A DNA stretch of 64,000 nucleotides from Brevundimonas sp. M20 (GTDB lineage: Bacteria > Pseudomonadota > Alphaproteobacteria > Caulobacterales > Caulobacteraceae), in assembly GCF_006547065.1 (NCBI RefSeq), contig NZ_CP041243.1, positions 1,317,001-1,381,000 on the forward strand. The letters run 5' to 3'. Under the pieces are notes generated by a model that did no database searches, was not told where the DNA came from, and was given only the letters and a program-made list of their open reading frames with translations. The first letter of the stretch is position 1. The number at the start of each line of letters is the position of its first letter. Shown here piece after piece: positions 50,614-59,054 of the stretch. Made by a program: the position numbers and the translations under genes.

Positions 50614-51222
50614 ATGGCGGGACGTCCCCGTAGTTTTGATCGTGACAATGCCCTGTCCAGCGCCCTCAAGGTGTTCTGGGCCAAGGGCTATGCCGACGCG
50701 TCCGTGACAGACCTGACCTCCGCCATGGGGATCAATGCGCCCAGCCTCTATGCGGCCTTCGGCAGCAAGGAGGACCTCTTCCGCGAGGCGGTCCGGCTCT
50801 ACAGCGACACGGAGGGCGCGAGCCTGTGGGCCTCGATGCGTGACGCGCCCACGGCGCGCGAAGCCATTGAAGGGCTGCTACTGGCCACCGCGAACGCCGG
50901 CGGGCAGTGCGGACGGCCGCAGGGCTGTCTGGTGGCCCTGTCCGGCGTGAACCCTGACGCCCTGCCGGACAAGGCGTGTCGTGACGTCAGGCAGGTTCGC
51001 ACGGATTCCATGGCGGCGATGCGCGAGCGGCTGGAAACGGCGAAGACAGCGGGCGAACTGTCCGCATCGGCCGACCCCGCCGCCATCGCAGCCTTCTATC
51101 TGACGGTCCAGCAGGGCATGACCTTCCGCGCCCGCGAGGGGGCGGGGTCGGACGAACTGACCGCAACCGCCCGGGCGGCCATGCTGGCCTGGGACGGGCT
51201 GGCGGGCCTCAGGCGTAGTTGA
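50614..51222 (+). CDS. TetR/AcrR family transcriptional regulator
   Basis: A 202-residue regulator with the HTH in FDRDNALSSALKVFWAKGYADASVTDLTSAMGINAPSLYAAFGSKEDLF. The ligand domain has CGRPQGCLVALSG, a TetR_C signature of regulators often encoded next to SDR oxidoreductases that they repress (reactive chlorine or electrophile responses in some relatives). The conserved Cys residues could be redox-active. It diverges from the SDR gene around a 14-bp palindrome. Its 3' end overlaps the 2OG oxygenase gene by 14 bases. Confidence 0.9.
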   Translation: MAGRPRSFDRDNALSSALKVFWAKGYADASVTDLTSAMGINAPSLYAAFGSKEDLFREAVRLYSDTEGASLWASMRDAPTAREAIEGLLLATANAGGQCGRPQGCLVALSGVNPDALPDKACRDVRQVRTDSMAAMRERLETAKTAGELSASADPAAIAAFYLTVQQGMTFRAREGAGSDELTATARAAMLAWDGLAGLRRS

Positions 51223-51820
51223 AGCTGATCGAGATGCGCTCGGTCTTGGCCGCGTTGACCGGCACCTCGTGGCGCAGCCAGCTTTCCCACATCAGGATCG
51301 TGCCCGCCTTCGGGGCCAGATAGACGAAGGGCTGTTCAGCCTCGGGCGCATCGGTGCTGACGCCGGGCCGGGCCATCATCATCGCCAGCCGGGGGTCTTC
51401 CAGCTTCAGCGCCGAGGCGCCGTCCGGCACTTCCACATAGATGGTCCCCGACAGGAAGGCGTGGGGGTGGATGTGGCCGGTGTGGCCGCCGCCGGGCTTC
51501 AGGATGTTGACCCAGATATTGTCCAGCCTCGGCTTGCGGGCCAGATCGAAATTCAGAGCCTTGGCATAGGCTTGTGCGTGCTTGTCGAGATGGCGCTTCA
51601 GCTCGGCGAACTCGGGCAGCCGGACAGGCAGGTCGGTCAGCGAGCCGTAGGAGGTGTAGCCGCGATAGCCGTGCGCCTTGCACCACTGACGCCCCGCCAT
51701 GTCCTCCGCCGCCAGCATCCGGCAGGCGTCGACCAGCTCCGCATTGAACGCCTCGAACCCCGCCGAACCGGCGAGGGAGGCTTCATAAACCTGGGTGACG
51801 AAGAGCGGGCGCAGGGACAT
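51209..51820 (-). CDS. TIGR02466-like 2-oxoglutarate/Fe(II) oxygenase family protein
   Basis: A 203-residue protein beginning MSLRPLFVTQVYEASL. Motifs are KAHGYRGYTSYGSLTDLP, the iron-ligand region GGGHTGHIHPHAFLSGTIYVEVPDG, and LMWESWLRHEVPVNAAKTERISISFNYA with the distal His and the 2-oxoglutarate-binding Arg. These match the TIGR02466 putative 2OG-Fe(II) oxygenases, whose substrates are unknown. The start could also be 12 bases upstream at 51832. The gene overlaps the TetR stop convergently by 14 bases. Confidence 0.83.
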   Translation of the reverse strand: MSLRPLFVTQVYEASLAGSAGFEAFNAELVDACRMLAAEDMAGRQWCKAHGYRGYTSYGSLTDLPVRLPEFAELKRHLDKHAQAYAKALNFDLARKPRLDNIWVNILKPGGGHTGHIHPHAFLSGTIYVEVPDGASALKLEDPRLAMMMARPGVSTDAPEAEQPFVYLAPKAGTILMWESWLRHEVPVNAAKTERISISFNYA

Positions 51821-51863
51821 GGGCGGTGGCATAGCTTGTCGGGAGCGGTGGGTGAAGGGCGCC

Positions 51864-52358
51864 TCAGGCGACGACGCCGAGCGCCTCGCGGGCCGAGCCG
51901 AGCGCGCCGAGGGCGTCCAGCAGCAAGGCGTCATCCCCTGCCTCAGCGCGTTCGCCCTCAAGCACGCTGAAGTCAGCGGCGATCATCAGCCTGGTCTCCT
52001 CGAACGCGTGGATCATCAGGTCGTCCAGCGCGCGCAGGGCGTTGACGGTCAGATCACCGGGGCAGAGGTCGCATTCCGCCATCGGATGAGCCGCGACAAA
52101 CAGGGCGACGGGACGCGCCAGCCACTTCAGGCCGATCTTCTGACCGACGAGCATGCGGACCTGCCCGCAGGCCAGCGCGTTGAGCGGCGTCCTCGACGCG
52201 ACATCAAGCCTTTGCTCAAGGCCGGACGCCGACGGGCCCGAGCGGCCCAGCGGGCGATCCGTGATGAGGTCGATCAGTCTTTCCGACGGCAGCGCGGCGT
52301 CGGGGACGAAGGACGAGAACAGCGCTTCGCCGTTACGGGTGTCGATCCGGGCTTTCAT
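51864..52358 (-). CDS. CdiI-family contact-dependent growth inhibition immunity-like protein
   Basis: The product is 164 residues. The central part, LEQRLDVASRTPLNALACGQVRMLVGQKIGLKWLARPVALFVAAHPMAECDLCPGDLTVNALRALDD, follows the pattern of a CdiI immunity family (L..r….kPL…t..dlr.lIgQ.iGL..L.p.Al..l..nPlae.dlypGDLL..vL). The first ~45 residues are not of that family as I know it. No CdiA toxin, CdiB or polymorphic toxin lies nearby, so it is an orphan. Its ATG shares one base with the stop of the TrmN6-like gene (TGATG), which suggests it is co-translated with it. Confidence 0.65.
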   Translation of the reverse strand: MKARIDTRNGEALFSSFVPDAALPSERLIDLITDRPLGRSGPSASGLEQRLDVASRTPLNALACGQVRMLVGQKIGLKWLARPVALFVAAHPMAECDLCPGDLTVNALRALDDLMIHAFEETRLMIAADFSVLEGERAEAGDDALLLDALGALGSAREALGVVA

Positions 52359-53116
52359 CACCACTCCAGCACCGACTCGCCGCGCAGGATCGCCTCCGCC
52401 TCCGCCGTATGCTTCGCCCCGCCGCGCTCATGCAGCGCCAGCGGCGGCAGCAGCCTCAGCGGCGCCTTGCCGGTTTTGATCGCCTGAACCAGCACCCGCT
52501 TGGCCGGTTCGTCGGCGAAGGCATGGATCGGGCGAATCGAGAATGACCCCGCCGTCTCGCCCAGCCCCGCCAGCAGGTCGGCCAGCCGGTCGGCGCGGTG
52601 GATGACCACGATCTTCCCGCCCTCACGGACCGACTTCAGCAGGAACCTGGTCCAGGCCCCCAACCCGTCATCGGCCATCCAGGCGCCGGTCTTGCCCGGG
52701 GCGGGGGCGCGCAGGGCGCCCGGGTCGTCGAAAAACGGCGGGTTGGACAATGCCCGGTCGAACACCGGCAGGTCCAGTGCGCGAAAGCCCTTCGCCACAT
52801 CACCTTCAACAATGGTGACAGGCGCGCCGTTCAGTTCGGCGTTTCGCCGGGCCAGCGCCGCCATGGCCGGATCACGCTCCAGCCCTGTCAGGGCGATCCC
52901 GGGCCGTCTCGCGGCGATCTGCATCAGCACCGCGCCCGCGCCGCAGCCCGCCTCGATCACCCGTTCGCCGGGCGCGGCGTCGCAGGCGGCGGCCAGCAGG
53001 GCGGCGTCCATTCCGGCGCGATAGCCCTTGGCCGGCTGCAGGAAGCGGACCCGCCCCCCGAGAAGCCCGTTCTCGACGATTTCTGATGCAGATTCAGTTG
53101 CGGATGCGACGGTCAC
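52358..53116 (-). CDS. tRNA1(Val) A37 N6-methyltransferase-like (TrmN6/YfiC) protein
   Basis: A 252-residue class I methyltransferase with QPAKGYRAGMDAALLAAACD, the SAM-binding IEAGCGAGAVLMQIAAR, LTGLERDPAMAALARRNAEL and the amino-methyltransferase motif SNPPFFDDPG. The GYRAxxDAxLLA opening and NPPF place it with TrmN6/YfiC, which methylates A37 of tRNA1(Val), rather than with HemK or RNA-guanine enzymes. The last gene base is shared with the start of the CdiI-like gene. It is divergent from the polyprenyl synthase gene. Confidence 0.82.
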   Translation of the reverse strand: MTVASATESASEIVENGLLGGRVRFLQPAKGYRAGMDAALLAAACDAAPGERVIEAGCGAGAVLMQIAARRPGIALTGLERDPAMAALARRNAELNGAPVTIVEGDVAKGFRALDLPVFDRALSNPPFFDDPGALRAPAPGKTGAWMADDGLGAWTRFLLKSVREGGKIVVIHRADRLADLLAGLGETAGSFSIRPIHAFADEPAKRVLVQAIKTGKAPLRLLPPLALHERGGAKHTAEAEAILRGESVLEW

Positions 53117-53221
53117 GCGGCTTGACCCCTGTTGGCCCGATCACCATTGTGCGCCGCATCGTCGCCGGGCAAGGCGGCGACCGGATTTTCCGGCGCGATC
53201 CTCCTGCCGCGCCGTCGCCTG

Positions 53222-54250
53222 ATGAGTATTCCGTTGGACGCTGTCACCGTCGCCGAAACCCGCCGCAAGGGGGATGTGGAGCCGTTGATCCGGCTGTCGC
53301 GCGATGACATGGCCGTGGTGGACGCCCTGATCGTCGAGCGGATGCAGTCCGACGTTCCGGTGATTCCGCTGCTGGCCGATCACATCGTCGCGGCGGGCGG
53401 CAAGCGCCTGCGTCCGCTGCTGACCGTGGCCGCGGCCCGTGCCGCCGGCGCGCCCAATGGCATGGACGCCGCTGTGCGTCTGGCCGCCTCGGTCGAGTTC
53501 ATTCACACCGCCACCCTGCTGCACGATGACATCGTCGACGCCTCGGACCTGCGCCGGGGCAAGGTGGCGGCCCACTTGATCTGGGGCGCCCCGTCCAGCG
53601 TTCTGGTCGGCGACTTCCTCTTCGCCCGCGCCTTCGAGCTGATGGTCGAGACCGGCGCCATGCGCGCGCTGGGCATTCTCGCCACCGCCTCGGCGGTGAT
53701 CTCGGAGGGCGAGGTCCTGCAACTGACCCGCGCCCACGATCTGGGGCTGGACCAGGAGACCTATCTGAAGATTATCTCGGCCAAGACAGCCGAACTGTTC
53801 GCCGCCGCCGCCGAATCCGGCGCGGTCGGGGCAGGCGCGTCAGAGGAACATGTGCAGGCCCTGCGCGCCTACGGCCTGAATCTCGGTCTCGCGTTCCAAC
53901 TGGCCGACGATGCGCTGGACTACGGCGGTCAGGCCGAGGCGCTGGGCAAGAACACCGGCGACGACTTCCGCGAAGGCAAGGTGACCCTGCCGCTGCTGCT
54001 GGCCGCCGCCCGCACCAGGGGCCACGACGACGGCTTCTGGGAACGCACGATCAACAAGGGCGACCGCCGCGAGGACGACTTCGCCCGCGCCCGCGAACTG
54101 GTGCTGGGCGCCGGCGCGGTCGGCGCGACGATCGACGTGGCTTGGGACTACGCCGATCTGGCCAAGGCCTCGCTTTCGGTCCTGCCGGACAGCGATTGGA
54201 AGACCGCGCTGGAGCTTCTGGCCGATTTCGCGGTCAGTCGGGCGGCCTGA
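53222..54250 (+). CDS. polyprenyl diphosphate synthase (ubiquinone side-chain)
   Basis: A 342-residue trans-isoprenyl diphosphate synthase. The first Asp-rich motif is in LLHDDIVDASDLRRGK, the second in FQLADDALDY, with GGKRLRPLL upstream and KTAELFAAAAESGA in the middle. Motif spacing and length fit long-chain enzymes (octa- or decaprenyl; alphaproteobacteria usually make ubiquinone-10). It supplies the isoprenoid tail for ubiquinone. ATG 53222 (MSIPLDAVTVAETRRKG) is chosen; the frame is open further upstream but the additional residues are unlike the family. Confidence 0.92.
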   Translation: MSIPLDAVTVAETRRKGDVEPLIRLSRDDMAVVDALIVERMQSDVPVIPLLADHIVAAGGKRLRPLLTVAAARAAGAPNGMDAAVRLAASVEFIHTATLLHDDIVDASDLRRGKVAAHLIWGAPSSVLVGDFLFARAFELMVETGAMRALGILATASAVISEGEVLQLTRAHDLGLDQETYLKIISAKTAELFAAAAESGAVGAGASEEHVQALRAYGLNLGLAFQLADDALDYGGQAEALGKNTGDDFREGKVTLPLLLAAARTRGHDDGFWERTINKGDRREDDFARARELVLGAGAVGATIDVAWDYADLAKASLSVLPDSDWKTALELLADFAVSRAA

Positions 54251-54417
54251 AACCCTACGGATGACGGGGTTTTGGCTATTTCCCCCCGTGAGGCTGTGCT
54301 AGAGGCCTGCAACCGGTGGCGCTGAGTCTCGTTCAAGACTTGCGCAGCCGTCGCCGTCGTCATACGGCAAGGATTGAGACAACAGCCGCATCGGCGGCAT
54401 CAGAAGGCAGAGACATC

Positions 54418-54657
54418 ATGTCCGATACCCTGGAACGCGTCCGCAAGATCGTTATCGACCACCTGGACGCCGATCCGGACAAGGTCACCGAAAAGGCCAG
54501 CTTCATCGACGACCTGGGCGCTGACTCGCTCGACAACGTCGAACTGGTCATGGCCTTCGAGGAAGAGTTCGACATCGAGATCCCGGATGACGCCGCCGAG
54601 CACATCCAGACCGTTGGCGACGCCGTGAAGTTCATCGACGAGAAGCTGGCGGGCTAA
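54418..54657 (+). CDS. acpP: acyl carrier protein
   Basis: This 79-residue acidic protein has the phosphopantetheine-attachment Ser in [21 protein letters not shown]. It carries fatty-acyl intermediates during synthesis. The start at ATG 54418 follows GAAGGCAGAGAC and gives [16 protein letters not shown], the classic N-terminus. fabF lies 271 bases downstream on the same strand but past a terminator. Confidence 0.98.
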   Translation: MSDTLERVRKIVIDHLDADPDKVTEKASFIDDLGADSLDNVELVMAFEEEFDIEIPDDAAEHIQTVGDAVKFIDEKLAG

Positions 54658-54688
54658 GCCCCAACGGTTCTTTCGAACGGTTCAGAAG

Positions 54689-54722
54689 CCGCCGCGCAGC
54701 CGAAAGGCGGCGCGGCGGTTTT
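54689..54722 (+). terminator. intrinsic terminator of acpP
   Basis: A 9-bp perfect GC stem (CCGCCGCGC at 54689–54697 with 54710–54718) is followed by TTTT, 31 bases after the acpP stop. Confidence 0.75.
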
Positions 54723-54928
54723 CGTATGTCCGGCGTGCGCCTGCGTCGGCTGTGAAAGCAAGCGCGAGGTCGCCGAACGAGGCCGGCGCCTGACACCATT
54801 TCAGGCGAAAGCGTCGCGGTTTGCGCGCCCTTTTGCGCCGCTGCGGGATTGCGACGTTCGCCCCGCCTAGCCCCGCGTCGCTTCACTCACTATTCTCTCG
54901 CGCGAGATTCACTGTGAAGGATGCAGGA

Positions 54929-56209
54929 ATGCGTCGCGTCGTTGTTACCGGCCTTGGCCTTCTGACCCCGCTCGGCTGGGGTGTTGAGCATAGCTGGAAG
55001 GGTATCGTGGAAGGCCGGTCCGGCATCGGGCCGATCACCGCCTTCGATACCGAGGGCTATGGCTGCACCATCGCGGGCGAGATTCCGTCGGTGGACGGCC
55101 GGGGCGGTGGCGTGGCGGGTCAGCCCGGCGTCTTCGACCACGAAAAGATCATGTCGCCCAAGGAGCGCAAGCGGGTCGACGACTTCATCGTTTACGCCAT
55201 CGCCGCCGCCGACGAGGCTCTGGCGGACGCCGGCTGGAAGCCCGAGAGCGAGGAAGACAAGGAACGCACCGGCGTCATGGTCGGCGCAGGCATCGGAGGC
55301 CTGGGCCCCATCGCCGACACGGCCATCATCCTGAAGGAGCAGGGACCGCGTCGTGTCAGCCCCTTCTTCATCCCCTCGGCCCTGATCAACCTGGCGTCGG
55401 GCCAGATTTCCATTCGTCACGGTCTGAAGGGGCCGAACCACGCGGTCGTCACCGCCTGCGCCACCGGCGCCCACGCCATCGGCGATGCGGCCCGGATGAT
55501 TGCGCTGGACGACGCTGACGTCATGGTCTGCGGCGGCGCGGAAAGCTCGGTCGTGCCCATCGGCATCGCCGGCTTCCTGGCCTGCAAGGCCCTGTGCACC
55601 GCCTTCAACGACACACCCGAAAAGGCCAGCCGTCCCTACGACAAGGACCACGCGGGCTTCATCATGGGCGAGGGCGCCGGCATCATGGTGCTGGAGGAGT
55701 ATGAGCACGCCAAGGCGCGCGGTGCGAAGATCTACGCCGAGGTCGTGGGCTACGGCATGAGCGGCGACGCCTATCACATCACCGCCCCGTCGGAGGACGG
55801 CGACGGCGGCCTGCGGGCCATGAAGGCGGCGCTGAAGCGTGCGAACCTGCAACCTTCGGACCTCGACTACATCAACGCCCACGGCACCTCGACCATGGCG
55901 GACTGGATCGAGCTTCACGCCATCGAGAAGCTGGTCGGCGATCACGCCAGGGATCTGGCGGTGTCCTCGACCAAGTCGATGACGGGCCACCTGCTGGGCG
56001 CCGCCGGCGCGATCGAGTCGGTGTTCTCGGTGCTGGCCATCCGCGACCAGATCGCCCCGCCGACCATCAACCTCGACAATCCCGAGGAAGAGACCGCCAT
56101 CGATCTGGTCCCGCACAAGGGGAAGCCGCGCAAGATTGACGTTGCGATGTCCAACAGCTTCGGCTTCGGCGGCACCAACGCGTCGGTCATCTTCAGGAAG
56201 GTCGACTGA
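54929..56209 (+). CDS. fabF: beta-ketoacyl-ACP synthase II
   Basis: A 426-residue condensing enzyme with catalytic Cys in VTACATGAHAIGDA, His in YINAHGTSTMADWIELHA, Lys in STKSMTGHLLGAAGA (with the second His) and the C-terminal NSFGFGGTNASV. It elongates acyl-ACP with malonyl-ACP. The ATG at 54929 (MRRVVVTGLGLLTPLGWG) is preceded by AAGGATGCAGGA. mltG starts with GTG immediately after the stop (TGAGTG), and the mltG–yicC–gmk series follows with overlaps, so fabF heads a four-gene unit. Confidence 0.97.
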   Translation: MRRVVVTGLGLLTPLGWGVEHSWKGIVEGRSGIGPITAFDTEGYGCTIAGEIPSVDGRGGGVAGQPGVFDHEKIMSPKERKRVDDFIVYAIAAADEALADAGWKPESEEDKERTGVMVGAGIGGLGPIADTAIILKEQGPRRVSPFFIPSALINLASGQISIRHGLKGPNHAVVTACATGAHAIGDAARMIALDDADVMVCGGAESSVVPIGIAGFLACKALCTAFNDTPEKASRPYDKDHAGFIMGEGAGIMVLEEYEHAKARGAKIYAEVVGYGMSGDAYHITAPSEDGDGGLRAMKAALKRANLQPSDLDYINAHGTSTMADWIELHAIEKLVGDHARDLAVSSTKSMTGHLLGAAGAIESVFSVLAIRDQIAPPTINLDNPEEETAIDLVPHKGKPRKIDVAMSNSFGFGGTNASVIFRKVD

Positions 56210-57349
56210 GTGTTCCGTCGGTCGGTGGAGAAGGGTGCATCGGGACGCAAGACGGCCTTTCTGGCCGCGACGGCGACCTTCAGCCTGTTCCTGATCGCGG
56301 CCCTGGTGGCGGCGTGGAGCGTCTTCTACGCCCCGGGGCCGTCGGCGCGGCAGGGGGAGACGACCATCGTCTCCCTGCCCAGCGGGGCCGGGGTCAGCGC
56401 CATAGCCGCCAATCTGAAGGCGGCCGGGGTCATCCGCTCGACCGACATGTTCAAGGCCGCGGCCAGCATCACCGGCGCGGACCGCAAGCTGCGCGCGGGG
56501 GAATATGAGGTGCCGTCCGGCGCCTCCCTGCGTCAGGTTCTGGTGCTGCTGGTTTCGGGCAAGGTGGTGCGCCACTACGTCACCCTGCCCGAGGGCTGGA
56601 GTTCGGCCCAGGCCGTCGACATCCTGATGCGCCAGCCGATCCTGACCGGCGCCGTCAATGAGGTCCCCGAGGAAGGGACCCTGTGGCCCGATACCTATGA
56701 GGTTTCGCGCGGCGAGACCCGCGCATCCGTGATCGCCCGGATGCAGCGCGCCCGCGACGAGAACCTGACCCGCCTGTGGGCCACGCGCGGTCCCAACAGC
56801 GTCGTCCGTTCGCTGGACGAGGCGGTGATCCTCGCCTCCATCGTCGAAAAGGAAACCGGCGTCGCCGCCGAGCGTCCGCGCGTGGCGGCGGTCTTCTCCA
56901 ATCGCCTGCGCATGGGGATGCGGCTCGAAAGCGATCCGACCATCGTCTACGGCATCACCAAGGGCCGTCCGCTGGGGCGCGGCCTGCGCCGGTCCGAGAT
57001 CGACCGCCACACCGACTGGAACACCTACCAGATTGACGGCCTGCCCCCGACGCCCATCGCCAATCCGGGCCGGGACGCCATCGCCGCTGTCCTGAACCCA
57101 CCCGTCAGCGAGGACGTCTTCTTCGTCGCCGACGGCACGGGCGGCCACGCCTTCGCCCGGACCTACGACGAGCATCTGGCCAACGTCGCGCGCTGGCGCG
57201 CCATCGAGCGTCGCCGTCAGGGCCTGCCGCCCGAGCCCGCCGCGCCGGTCGTGCCGCAAGCCGTACCGGAAGGCGTGCCGCCCGGCGTCGAGGTCCCGCC
57301 CGGCGCACAGGTCATCCGCGTGCCGCAACAACCGGCCGCAGCCCGATGA
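56210..57349 (+). CDS. mltG: endolytic murein transglycosylase MltG
   Basis: A 379-residue protein with an N-terminal membrane anchor (about 17–38), a LysM-like/YceG domain, and the catalytic core with Glu in LASIVEKETGVAAERPRVAAVFSNRLRMGMRLESDPTIVYG, TYQIDGLPPTPIANPG and FFVADGTGGHAFARTYDEHLANV. It cleaves nascent glycan strands and sets their length. The start is GTG directly abutting the fabF stop. A Pro/Val-rich tail (~35 residues) follows the domain. The 3' end overlaps yicC by four bases (ATGA). Confidence 0.95.
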   Translation: MFRRSVEKGASGRKTAFLAATATFSLFLIAALVAAWSVFYAPGPSARQGETTIVSLPSGAGVSAIAANLKAAGVIRSTDMFKAAASITGADRKLRAGEYEVPSGASLRQVLVLLVSGKVVRHYVTLPEGWSSAQAVDILMRQPILTGAVNEVPEEGTLWPDTYEVSRGETRASVIARMQRARDENLTRLWATRGPNSVVRSLDEAVILASIVEKETGVAAERPRVAAVFSNRLRMGMRLESDPTIVYGITKGRPLGRGLRRSEIDRHTDWNTYQIDGLPPTPIANPGRDAIAAVLNPPVSEDVFFVADGTGGHAFARTYDEHLANVARWRAIERRRQGLPPEPAAPVVPQAVPEGVPPGVEVPPGAQVIRVPQQPAAAR

Positions 57350-58233
57350 GCAAGCGCATCTCCGGCATGACCGGCTTCGGCCGCTCGGACGGGTCGGAAG
57401 GCGACTGGAGCTGGTCGGTCGAAGCCCGTTCGGTCAACGGCCGCAATCTGGAGGTCCGCTTCCGCGGCCCGCCCGGCTTTGACAACCTCGAACGTCTGGC
57501 CAAGGCCTCCGGCCAGTCGAAGCTGAACCGCGGTCAGGTCGCCCTGGGCGTTCAGGCCAAGCGCGCCGACCCCGGCGCCGCCGCGCTGAAGGTGAATGAA
57601 GCTGTGCTGGCCCGCTATCTCCAGCTGGCCAACCGACTCGCCGAAGACGGCGCGGTCCCGCCTTCCGCCGACGGTCTGCTGGCCCTGCGCGGCGTTCTGG
57701 AAGCCCCCGAGGATGAGGACGACGCCGAGGCTCGCACCGCCGTAGAGGCGAAGATCGCCGCCTCCATCGACGCCGCCCTCGACACCCTCAAAGCTTCGCG
57801 CGAGCGGGAAGGCGAGCAACTCCTGCCCGTCATCACCGGCTTCATCGACCGCATCGAACAGCTGGTCGCCGACGCCGAACAGGAAGCTGTCGCCCAGGTC
57901 GAGGCCATTCGCGACCGTTTCACCCGCCGCATCACCGAGCTGGCGCCCGATGCGCCCGGCCTTGAGGATCGCATCTTCCTCGAAGCCGCCGCGCTGGCGA
58001 CCAAGGCGGACGTGCGCGAGGAGCTTGATCGCCTGACCGCCCACGTCGCCTCGGCCCGCGCCCTGTTGCAGCAACCCCCCGCCGGGCGAAAACTCGACTT
58101 CCTGATGCAGGAATTTATGCGCGAGGCGAACACCCTCTGCTCGAAATCGGCTACGACGGCGCTCACCGGAATCGGCCTTGAGCTCAAGGCCGTCATCGAA
58201 CAGCTCCGCGAACAGGTCCAGAATGTCGAATGA
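57346..58233 (+). CDS. yicC: YicC/YloC family endoribonuclease
   Basis: A 295-residue protein starting MSKRISGMTGFGRSDG, the family's hallmark, with WSVEARSVNGRNLEVRFRGP in the N-terminal domain and the C-terminal LDFLMQEFMREANTLCSKSATTALTGIGLELKAVIEQLREQVQNVE block (DUF1732). YicC is a conserved RNA endonuclease implicated in small-RNA turnover. It overlaps mltG (ATGA) and gmk (11 bases), consistent with a single operon, and the gmk neighbour is conserved across bacteria. Confidence 0.95.
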   Translation: MSKRISGMTGFGRSDGSEGDWSWSVEARSVNGRNLEVRFRGPPGFDNLERLAKASGQSKLNRGQVALGVQAKRADPGAAALKVNEAVLARYLQLANRLAEDGAVPPSADGLLALRGVLEAPEDEDDAEARTAVEAKIAASIDAALDTLKASREREGEQLLPVITGFIDRIEQLVADAEQEAVAQVEAIRDRFTRRITELAPDAPGLEDRIFLEAAALATKADVREELDRLTAHVASARALLQQPPAGRKLDFLMQEFMREANTLCSKSATTALTGIGLELKAVIEQLREQVQNVE

Positions 58234-58864
58234 ACGCACGCCCCGTCGGGGCGTCCTCCTGATCGTCGCCAGCCCCTCGGGCGCCGGCAAGACGTCGCTC
58301 TGCCGCCGCCTGATGGCGGACCACGGCAGGCTGGAGCTGTCGGTGTCCATGACTACCCGCGACATCCGTCCGGGCGAGGTCGCGGGTCGTGACTACCACT
58401 TCGTCAGCCACGAGGAATTCCAGCGTCTGATCGACGAGGACGCCTTCCTGGAATGGGCCGACGTGCACGGCAACCGTTACGGCAGCCCGCGCGCCCCCAT
58501 CGACCGCGCCCTGGCCGAGGGCCGCGACGTGCTGTTCGACATCGACTGGCAGGGCGCCCGCGACATCGCCGAGAAATGCCCGGAAGACGCGGTTCGCGTC
58601 TTCATCCTGCCGCCCAGCCTTGAGGAACTGCGCCGCCGTCTGGTGACCCGCTCGCAGGACGCCGAGGAGGTGATCGAGCGCCGCATCAAGAACGCCAAGG
58701 GCGAGATCGAGCACTGCGACGTGTTTGACTACGTCTTCGTCAACGACGACTTCGACCGCAGCTACGCCGAACTGGCCCACATCTACCATGCCGAACGCAG
58801 CCGCCGTCGCCGGAACCTCTGGGTCGACGGCTACCGCAACGCCCTGCTGAACGAAGCGGTTTAA
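58223..58864 (+). CDS. gmk: guanylate kinase
   Basis: A 213-residue kinase with P-loop VASPSGAGKTSLCRRL, the GMP-binding SVSMTTRDIRPGEVAGRDYHFVS, FLEWADVHGNRYGSP and DIDWQGARDI. It phosphorylates GMP to GDP. I start it at ATG 58223, inside the last codons of yicC, to give MSNERTPRRGVLLIVASPSG. It is the last gene of the fabF-headed operon. Confidence 0.96.
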   Translation: MSNERTPRRGVLLIVASPSGAGKTSLCRRLMADHGRLELSVSMTTRDIRPGEVAGRDYHFVSHEEFQRLIDEDAFLEWADVHGNRYGSPRAPIDRALAEGRDVLFDIDWQGARDIAEKCPEDAVRVFILPPSLEELRRRLVTRSQDAEEVIERRIKNAKGEIEHCDVFDYVFVNDDFDRSYAELAHIYHAERSRRRRNLWVDGYRNALLNEAV

Positions 58865-58933
58865 GCGCCGAACATCGTTGCGCCCTCAGCCCGCCGCTCG
58901 CTCCGGCAGGACCGAGCCGCGCGAACGTATCCA

Positions 58934-58957
58934 CAACCTGAAAGAGCCATCAGGTTG
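58934..58957. repeat. 8-bp inverted repeat before the phospholipase C-like gene
   Basis: CAACCTGA (58934–58941) and TCAGGTTG (58950–58957) are perfect inverted repeats separated by eight bases. The element lies 70 bases after the gmk stop and 98 bases before the next ATG. With no T-tract it is more likely an operator or RNA hairpin than a terminator. Confidence 0.4.
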
Positions 58958-59054
58958 ACGATTCCTCCTAAAAGAGATCATCCATAACGAAGGTATCGCA
59001 ACTTTCGGCTGAATTCCGAATGCGTGCGAGGGGCGCTTTGTTCGGAGATCCATC

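Noticed and set aside
54821..54928. Upstream extension of fabF
   Set aside because: The additional residues are not part of the family, while ATG 54929 has a good ribosome site and gives the classic N-terminus.
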